In this document: positions 32,864-38,126 of the stretch, one piece after another
How the letters are laid out: every line of letters starts with the position of its first letter
How positions within the stretch are numbered: the first letter of the stretch is position 1
Assembly (NCBI RefSeq): GCF_000346295.1
Contig: NZ_ANOG01000737.1
Span: 1-38,126, forward strand
Length of the DNA: 38,126 nucleotides
Direction: 5' to 3'
Source of the DNA: Rhodopirellula maiorica SM1
GTDB lineage: Bacteria; Planctomycetota; Planctomycetia; Pirellulales; Pirellulaceae
Position numbers and translations under genes: made by a program
Notes under the pieces: generated by a model
What the model saw: the letters and a program-made list of their open reading frames with translations, nothing else
What the model was told of the DNA's origin: nothing
Database searches by the model: none

Positions 32864-35800
32864 ATGGGCTTGTTTAGCCGCTTGAAGAAAAATGTTCGCC
32901 GCACCCCTAAGACACGCCGACGTCGGCGGTTGCAAGCAGAGTGTTTAGAAGACCGACGCTTGCTCGCCAATTTGAACTTTGCAGCTAGCGGCCAAGTGAT
33001 CTATGGCGGCGGCAATGGAGTCGACAACAATCTTTCAATTTCCGTTTCTGGGAATACATACACCTACACAGATACAGCGGAGACGATTAATTTCATCAAT
33101 GCTCCTGGCACGACATCGGGCAACGGAACAAACACAGTTACCTTTGACGCGACGACTGCCGCCGTTGCAATCAATCGCTTGGTGGTAAATACGAATGCAG
33201 GCAATGATGTCGTTTCTGTTTCCGGTATTCGTGGCGGTGCCGAGGGACTTGAAATCCGCGGCACCGGTTCGGCTGATACGGTCAACATCTCTGGCAACCT
33301 TGGCACAGCGGGTAACCGAATTGGTTCGTATGGAGTCAATATTGCGGCGAGCCAAATCAATTTGGGAGCTGATATCTTTACGAACAACCTCGACGTCATT
33401 TTGGGTGCCGCCATGTCGGGTACCCCCATCGCTTTGACGGCCTCGTCGGAAATCGACGCAGGAAATGCTACAGTCGAAGTGAACGCGGGTGGTGTCGGCA
33501 TCTCAGGAGCCACAGCCAACTTGACGATAGACGGAGGCAGCGTTCAAACACGTGGACCGATCAATTTAACCGGTGCCTCGGACATCAACTTGAACGCGAT
33601 CAATCTGTTGCAACTTGGGCAGGCCGGCGCAACGAGCGAGGTGACCTCGGGAACGGGGAATGTTGCTCTATCAGGCGGAACGCAAGTCGCACTGACCGAT
33701 TCGGTTTCATCCACTGGCGGATCGATCAGCATTACTTCGCCGAGCTCGACAATGAGCAATTCGGCGGGAGCAATTTCTGGCACCGGCGTCACTGTTTCGG
33801 GAGCCTTGACGAACACCACCGCCAACACGACCGATATTGACGCCACAGCAGGAGACGTTTCCATCGGTGGTAACCTGGCGTCCACGGCGATCGTCGATGT
33901 CGATGCCTCCGGCAACGCCAACTTTGATGGTGGTGTCGCGGCCACCGATATCCAGGTGACAGCTGCAACGGTGAACGCCACAACGTTCCAAGCTAGTGCT
34001 GGCGACGTGGCTGTCTCTGGCCCAACGACGTTTGACGGTGTGGGAGACGTGCTGGTCAACTCAACTGGTAGTGTAACGTTCGATAATTCGATCACCGGCA
34101 ACACCAGCAACCTGAGCCTACAGGCACCAACCTTGGTCAGCGTCGGCGGGGCAATCACGAACGTTGCGAACCTGAATGTTTTGGGGAACGGTGGTGCACT
34201 AGCGAGTGCTCAACTAGACTCGGCCGAAAGTCGTAACATCAACGTCAATGCGACGGCGATTGGACTCTCGAGTTTTTTGGCTGCCAATTTCGCCGGCGGC
34301 GGTAGCGTCAATCTCACCGGTGCTGTCACGCTTAACGGTGCCGGAATCAACATCACCAGCGGTGGCGATGCAGGTGAGAGCATCACGATCACAGGCGCCG
34401 TCAACGGTAGTGCTGTGGACTCCAATGCCCTGGCCCTCAACGCAGGCAACTTCGGTGACGTTGCGGTGACCGGATCGATTGGCAATCTGGTTCGACTCGA
34501 TTCCCTGAGTGCACGCGGTGATACGGTCACACTGCAGGCGGTCAACGTCGCCAACGATCTAACGGTCTTGGGCGGCAACATTCGCTTGCAAGGAGCGGTC
34601 ACCGGCGGCGGAACGGGAACGGCTACCTTCGCACCAGCCGTACCGGGACGGACGCTTGACTTCTTCAATAACCCGGCACACACCCGTGTCGGAGTCAACA
34701 CGCGAATCACCGCCAACACACTTTCCAATATTGCCGGTGGGGCATTCGATAAGTTCCAGTTCGGCGACGCGGCTACTGGAATTGTTCGCATTCACCCGAA
34801 TGTCGACAACTCGGTTCCAGCCGGTGCGATGAATCTACCGACCGACACGGAATTCGAAGCGGGAGCGATCATCGTTTCCGAAGATATCCAGCAGAATGCA
34901 AATACGCTCACCTTTGAAACCGACAACCTAGCCATCTACCGGGTTGCTGCTGGTACCGGTGACGTTGAGATCAACAAGAAGACGCCCGGCGGAGTTTTGG
35001 AACTGCGTGGCAACCTGGCCGCCAATACCAATTGGGGGACCAACGACATTACTATTAATGCGGTGGGAGCGACTGTGAACGCTCCTGCTGCGGGTGCTGA
35101 CTTGGCCGTGTTGGGACTGACGAACCAGCCACAAGTGAACCTCGGTGGACCAAACGCGTCACTAACCATCAATGCCGACACACTAAACGCCTTGGCGTCA
35201 TCGGCCATTGTGTCGAGCGGGAATCTGGCGTTGAACGTTGACACGATCGACCTAACTGGCGGTGTTCAAAACGCCGGCCCTGGAGTTGTAACACTAGGCA
35301 ACCCAGGTGCAATGGTGGAGAACATCGGTGGAGGTCCATTCTCGATCCTCTTGCAAAACGGAAGTGATTTGACGCTTCGCGGATTCGATGGCAACGGTGG
35401 CTCGCTGAATATTCGCGGCGTGGGTGGCCAACTTGGCACGGTGTCGCTTGGAACGATCAGCGATACTGGAGCCCTCTCGCTTGGAACCAGTTCATCCAAT
35501 GATGCAACTGTGCTAAACGTCAATGGAAATATCACCGCGTCCAGCATTGTGCTTCGCGGTGACATGATTAACACCGGGGCCATGGGCGTTGGAGTGACAT
35601 TGGATTCAACCGATGGAAATATCTCGTTGGCTGGGCCAGTGTCGGTGATGCGTAACACAACGCTAAACAACACATCTGGCTTGGCGACCGGATTTGTCCG
35701 AATTGATGGCGCGATTGAAAATGCAGGTGTACCGGCTTGGTCACTTGATATCAATGCAGGCGTGGGTTCGATAGTGTTCGCCGGAGCGGTGGGACAAGGA

Positions 35801-36067
35801 TCGGCACTTAGCAGCATGACACTCGTCTCGGGCGGGATTAATTTCCTGACTGTACCGATTACCGTCGAAGGCGCATTCTCTTGGACCGTCGGAGTGACCG
35901 GTAACGGCGTCAATGATCGAATCATTCGAGCCGGTTCTGGTGAGATCACTTCCAATAGCGGGAACGTGGATTTGGAAGCTGACGTGCTGCAAGGACTTAC
36001 CATTGGTGTCAATGTCAAAGCACCTAACGGGACAGTGACCCTGATCGAACGGGGTGCTGGCGACTGA
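32864..36067 (+). CDS. Large planctomycete-type surface protein, beta-helix/adhesin-like
   Basis: The 1067-residue protein begins with a basic segment (RRTPKTRRRRRLQ) and ECLEDRRLLA, an N-terminal motif that recurs in large exported planctomycetal proteins. There is no ordinary hydrophobic signal-peptide core. The rest is rich in Gly, Ala, Asn, Thr, Val and Ser, and apart from C in ECLED it has practically no Cys. It consists of irregular repeats of about 20 residues such as NLTIDGGSVQTRGPINLTG and GNITASSIVLRGDMIN, like the stacked strands of filamentous haemagglutinin or autotransporter beta-helices. No dockerin, calx-beta or anchoring domain is visible at the C-terminus, which ends after TLIERGAGD. 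The gene has its own ribosome site and is followed 27 nt later by a terminator, so this end appears genuine. It is probably a secreted adhesin or sheath protein. Confidence 0.85.
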   Translation: MGLFSRLKKNVRRTPKTRRRRRLQAECLEDRRLLANLNFAASGQVIYGGGNGVDNNLSISVSGNTYTYTDTAETINFINAPGTTSGNGTNTVTFDATTAAVAINRLVVNTNAGNDVVSVSGIRGGAEGLEIRGTGSADTVNISGNLGTAGNRIGSYGVNIAASQINLGADIFTNNLDVILGAAMSGTPIALTASSEIDAGNATVEVNAGGVGISGATANLTIDGGSVQTRGPINLTGASDINLNAINLLQLGQAGATSEVTSGTGNVALSGGTQVALTDSVSSTGGSISITSPSSTMSNSAGAISGTGVTVSGALTNTTANTTDIDATAGDVSIGGNLASTAIVDVDASGNANFDGGVAATDIQVTAATVNATTFQASAGDVAVSGPTTFDGVGDVLVNSTGSVTFDNSITGNTSNLSLQAPTLVSVGGAITNVANLNVLGNGGALASAQLDSAESRNINVNATAIGLSSFLAANFAGGGSVNLTGAVTLNGAGINITSGGDAGESITITGAVNGSAVDSNALALNAGNFGDVAVTGSIGNLVRLDSLSARGDTVTLQAVNVANDLTVLGGNIRLQGAVTGGGTGTATFAPAVPGRTLDFFNNPAHTRVGVNTRITANTLSNIAGGAFDKFQFGDAATGIVRIHPNVDNSVPAGAMNLPTDTEFEAGAIIVSEDIQQNANTLTFETDNLAIYRVAAGTGDVEINKKTPGGVLELRGNLAANTNWGTNDITINAVGATVNAPAAGADLAVLGLTNQPQVNLGGPNASLTINADTLNALASSAIVSSGNLALNVDTIDLTGGVQNAGPGVVTLGNPGAMVENIGGGPFSILLQNGSDLTLRGFDGNGGSLNIRGVGGQLGTVSLGTISDTGALSLGTSSSNDATVLNVNGNITASSIVLRGDMINTGAMGVGVTLDSTDGNISLAGPVSVMRNTTLNNTSGLATGFVRIDGAIENAGVPAWSLDINAGVGSIVFAGAVGQGSALSSMTLVSGGINFLTVPITVEGAFSWTVGVTGNGVNDRIIRAGSGEITSNSGNVDLEADVLQGLTIGVNVKAPNGTVTLIERGAGD

Positions 36068-36093
36068 TCGGCAACGCGTCTACGAAAGCACAG

Positions 36094-36123
36094 AAAGGCC
36101 GGCTCGCAGTAGCCGGCCTTTTT
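36094..36123 (+). terminator. Intrinsic (Rho-independent) terminator
   Basis: AAAGGCCGGCT (36094-36104) and AGCCGGCCTTT (36111-36121) form a perfect 11-bp, GC-rich stem with a 6-nt loop (CGCAGT), running into a T-tract (36119-36123). It lies 27 nt after the surface-protein stop and isolates that gene from the next one. Confidence 0.93.
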
Positions 36124-36516
36124 CGTAAATTCAAGTGAATCGGGATGATCGATGAGACGCAGGCAAATCGGCCGTTGAGATCATAAAACGCTGAAGGCGA
36201 TCTTCGTATCGTCGGTGAGATAATTCGCGAAAAAGTCCTCATCCAATATTTAATCGGCATAAACGCTATATCCCCACATGCCGCTGAATGAGTCAACTTA
36301 TTGTTTGCAGTACCGGTAGCATTTTACGGCTCAACTCATCAAGATTTGTCCTGAGCTTCCCTCCCGATTTTTCAACCTAGGTAATTGGAGTGTGACGCGG
36401 TTTGATTCAGAGAGCGTCTACTAAGCAAGTATCGCATTAGGTTTTCACACATTTCTGATAAAGCAAACGGCCTGGGGTTCCACGTCAAGTCATACGAGTT
36501 TGCTTTCCCAAAAAGC
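36124..36516. other. Intergenic region upstream of GT4 gene
   Basis: This 393-nt stretch between the terminator and the next gene shows no coding frame that I can support. It should contain the promoter for 36517, but no hexamer pair with good spacing stands out, and no ribosome site precedes the ATG. Confidence 0.5.
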
Positions 36517-37755
36517 ATGTCACACACAGTGTCCTCCCGCCATTCAACGAAGCAGCGGTTGCCGCGCGTGGCATTTGTCACCAGTCACCCGATTCAATAC
36601 CAGGTGCCAGTGTTTCGGCACTTATCAGAACGTGACGACATTCACTTTGAGGTTCTGTTTGCGATGTTGCCTGACGCGGCCGCTCAAGGTGCTGGGTTTG
36701 GAGTCGAATTTGAATGGGATATTCCATTGCTAGAAGGATATCCCTACAGCGTGCTCGAAAATGTATCGAAACGCCCTGGTGTCACTCATTACACCGGATG
36801 CGATACCCCCGCAATTGATGAAGAATTGAGACGACGTGAAATCGACGCGGTAGTGGTAAATGGCTGGGTAGTGAAAACATGTGTGCAAACACTTCGAGCT
36901 TGCCGGCGTTTGGGAATTCCCTGCATTGTACGTGGTGAGGCGAATCATTTGCGACCGCGACCGTGGTGGAAGAAAGTTCTGCAGCGGCAACTCATTCGTC
37001 GGTATGATGCTTACCTGCCGATTGGGACAGCCAATCGTGCGTTTTATCGCAGCTACGGTGTAGCAGATTCTCAGATGTTTGATGCACGCTATTGCATCGA
37101 AAACGCAAGATTCAATCAAGCCGCTTGCCTGGCAAATCCACGACGAAACACCATCCGCCAGCAATGGGGAATCGCCCCCGATGAAACTTGCTATCTATTT
37201 TGTGGAAAATTTGAATTAAAGAAGCACCCTGTTGAACTTGTGCACGCATTCGAAGATTCATTGTCGAATGATCGCTTGCAGCACCCTTCAACTGTAAACA
37301 AATCAAGATTGTTGATGGTCGGCGATGGCGAACTTCGTCCTCAGTGTCAGCAGTACTCCGAATCGCGTTCGTTGCCAATCACATTGACCGGGTTTCTGAA
37401 CCAGAGCGAAATTGTGGATGCTTACATTGCTTCGGATTGTCTCGTGCTTCCCTCGGATCACGGCGAAACGTGGGGATTGGTCGTTAATGAAGCAATGGCG
37501 TGCGGACTTCCGGCAATTGTCAGCGACCAAGTCGGTTGTGCTCGTGATCTGATCCATGAATCTCAGACAGGTTTTTGCTTCTCATTCGGTGATTGGGACG
37601 CATTAGCAAGGATCTTAAATGAGGTTGCATCGGGAAGGTTCGATTTAAAAAGTATGGGTAACAATGCCAGATCACAAATCGCAGAATATTCTCCCGAAGC
37701 AGCCGCTCAAGGTATCCTCCATGCCGTCGATTTTTGTCTGCGAAATCCAGCATGA
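36517..37755 (+). CDS. Glycosyltransferase family 4
   Basis: This 412-residue protein starts with a short polar leader and RVAFVTSHPIQYQVPVFRHL, a strand-loop typical of one GT4 subgroup. The donor domain has YLFCGKFELKKHPVELVHAF (near 224-243), LLMVGDGELRP, ITLTGFLNQSEIVDAYIASD and the E317/E325 pair in ETWGLVVNEAMACGLP. It transfers a sugar from a nucleotide donor in the cytoplasm. It is separated from the main run by the surface-protein unit and has its own upstream region, so it probably begins a second transcription unit. The gene after it encodes a membrane protein. The segment is slightly more AT-rich than the main cluster by eye, but no more can be said. Confidence 0.92.
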   Translation: MSHTVSSRHSTKQRLPRVAFVTSHPIQYQVPVFRHLSERDDIHFEVLFAMLPDAAAQGAGFGVEFEWDIPLLEGYPYSVLENVSKRPGVTHYTGCDTPAIDEELRRREIDAVVVNGWVVKTCVQTLRACRRLGIPCIVRGEANHLRPRPWWKKVLQRQLIRRYDAYLPIGTANRAFYRSYGVADSQMFDARYCIENARFNQAACLANPRRNTIRQQWGIAPDETCYLFCGKFELKKHPVELVHAFEDSLSNDRLQHPSTVNKSRLLMVGDGELRPQCQQYSESRSLPITLTGFLNQSEIVDAYIASDCLVLPSDHGETWGLVVNEAMACGLPAIVSDQVGCARDLIHESQTGFCFSFGDWDALARILNEVASGRFDLKSMGNNARSQIAEYSPEAAAQGILHAVDFCLRNPA

Positions 37756-37901
37756 TTACGATTTTGGCGTTTCGAACGTCTGCCGGTGAATAAGATCAGT
37801 TGCGGTGCGAGAATAACTGTCAGCGAGTTTTCCGGGCGAGATGTACAGGTTAGATATCGCCTGCGAGTGCGTCAAAAATCCTAGAAAGAGAGTTTATTCA
37901 T

Positions 37902-38126
37902 TTGACCTTCGCTTATTACATTTTCGTGTTCTTTGCCGCGATGGTGGCTTACGGTGATTTCCGACGTGGAATCTACTTGGCGATCATCCTCGATTTGTTA
38001 CGTGATTTAGTACGCAAGGCAGATCCTACTCAAAGTGTCCTCATTACACTTGCCGGGGCTGCGGTATGGGGAGCCGTATTTCTTGGTGCGACTCGTGCTT
38101 ATCCTGCTCTAATTCAGCGTGCCTTC
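37902..38126 (+). CDS. Start of a membrane protein, possibly O-antigen polymerase/ligase-like (3'-truncated)
   Basis: From a TTG at 37902 the frame is open for 75 codons to the window edge. It reads MTFAYYIFVFFAAMVAYGD, then RGIYLAIILDLLRDLVRKADP, then VLITLAGAAVWGAVFLGA, so there are at least two or three hydrophobic segments separated by a short basic loop. GAAAGAGAG ends 9 nt upstream and could serve as a weak ribosome site. Membrane N-termini of this kind, with a LxDxxRK loop before the next span, occur in Wzy/WaaL-like proteins of glycan loci. That identification is tentative because most of the gene is missing. An earlier start is possible since the frame remains open upstream. Confidence 0.5.
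   Translation, partial: MTFAYYIFVFFAAMVAYGDFRRGIYLAIILDLLRDLVRKADPTQSVLITLAGAAVWGAVFLGATRAYPALIQRAF

Noticed and set aside
35266-36018. Open frame of 250 codons on the minus strand opposite the surface-protein gene
   Set aside because: It is a Ser/Thr/Pro-rich by-product of the repetitive composition of the plus-strand gene, as are those at 33544-34158 and 34210-34791. No motif, ribosome site or promoter supports it.

Overview
The window looks like a polysaccharide (exopolysaccharide or O-antigen type) biosynthesis and export locus from a planctomycete, probably Pirellulaceae. The main taxonomic clue is the large exported-type protein at 32864-36067. Its N-terminus carries an arginine-rich run followed by ECLEDRRLLA, a start typical of large planctomycetal surface proteins. 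The many FkbM methyltransferases and hairpin-rich gene junctions fit this but do not prove it. All genes I can support lie on the + strand.

Layout. (1) 2-886: the 3' part of a GT-A type sugar transferase whose start lies outside the window. (2) 887-1964: about 1.1 kb with no supportable gene, containing short repeats, a perfect TATAAT and an inverted repeat. (3) 1965-32139: a nearly gap-free run of 24 genes, many overlapping by 1-8 nt (ATGA, GTGA, TTGA, TGATG, TAATG), so it probably behaves as one operon or a few coupled ones. (4) 32140-32863: a non-coding leader. (5) 32864-36067: a 1067-aa beta-helix-like surface protein with its own Shine-Dalgarno, a putative promoter and a strong intrinsic terminator. 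(6) 36517-37755: a further GT4 glycosyltransferase. (7) 37902 to the window end: the start of a membrane protein.

How the genes work together. A Wzm/Wzt ABC transporter would export a finished lipid-linked glycan. Wzt has a C-terminal extension like those that recognise a modified chain end. About a dozen glycosyltransferases (GT4, GT2, a GT4-GT2 fusion, a GT7C-like enzyme and a STELLO-like protein) would build the chain. A large set of tailoring enzymes would decorate it: four FkbM-type and three other SAM methyltransferases, a PAPS sulfotransferase, an AsnB-type amidotransferase, a polysaccharide deacetylase, two acyltransferase-3 membrane proteins and an MBOAT/SGNH acylation pair. No NDP-sugar synthesis genes, initiating phosphoglycosyltransferase or flippase are visible, so precursors must come from elsewhere in the genome.

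The most interesting aspect is the unusual number and kinds of tailoring enzymes next to a planctomycete-type surface protein. This suggests a heavily methylated, sulfated and acylated cell-surface glycan. Any functional link between glycan and protein is inference from adjacency. Family calls were made by reading motifs, without database searches.
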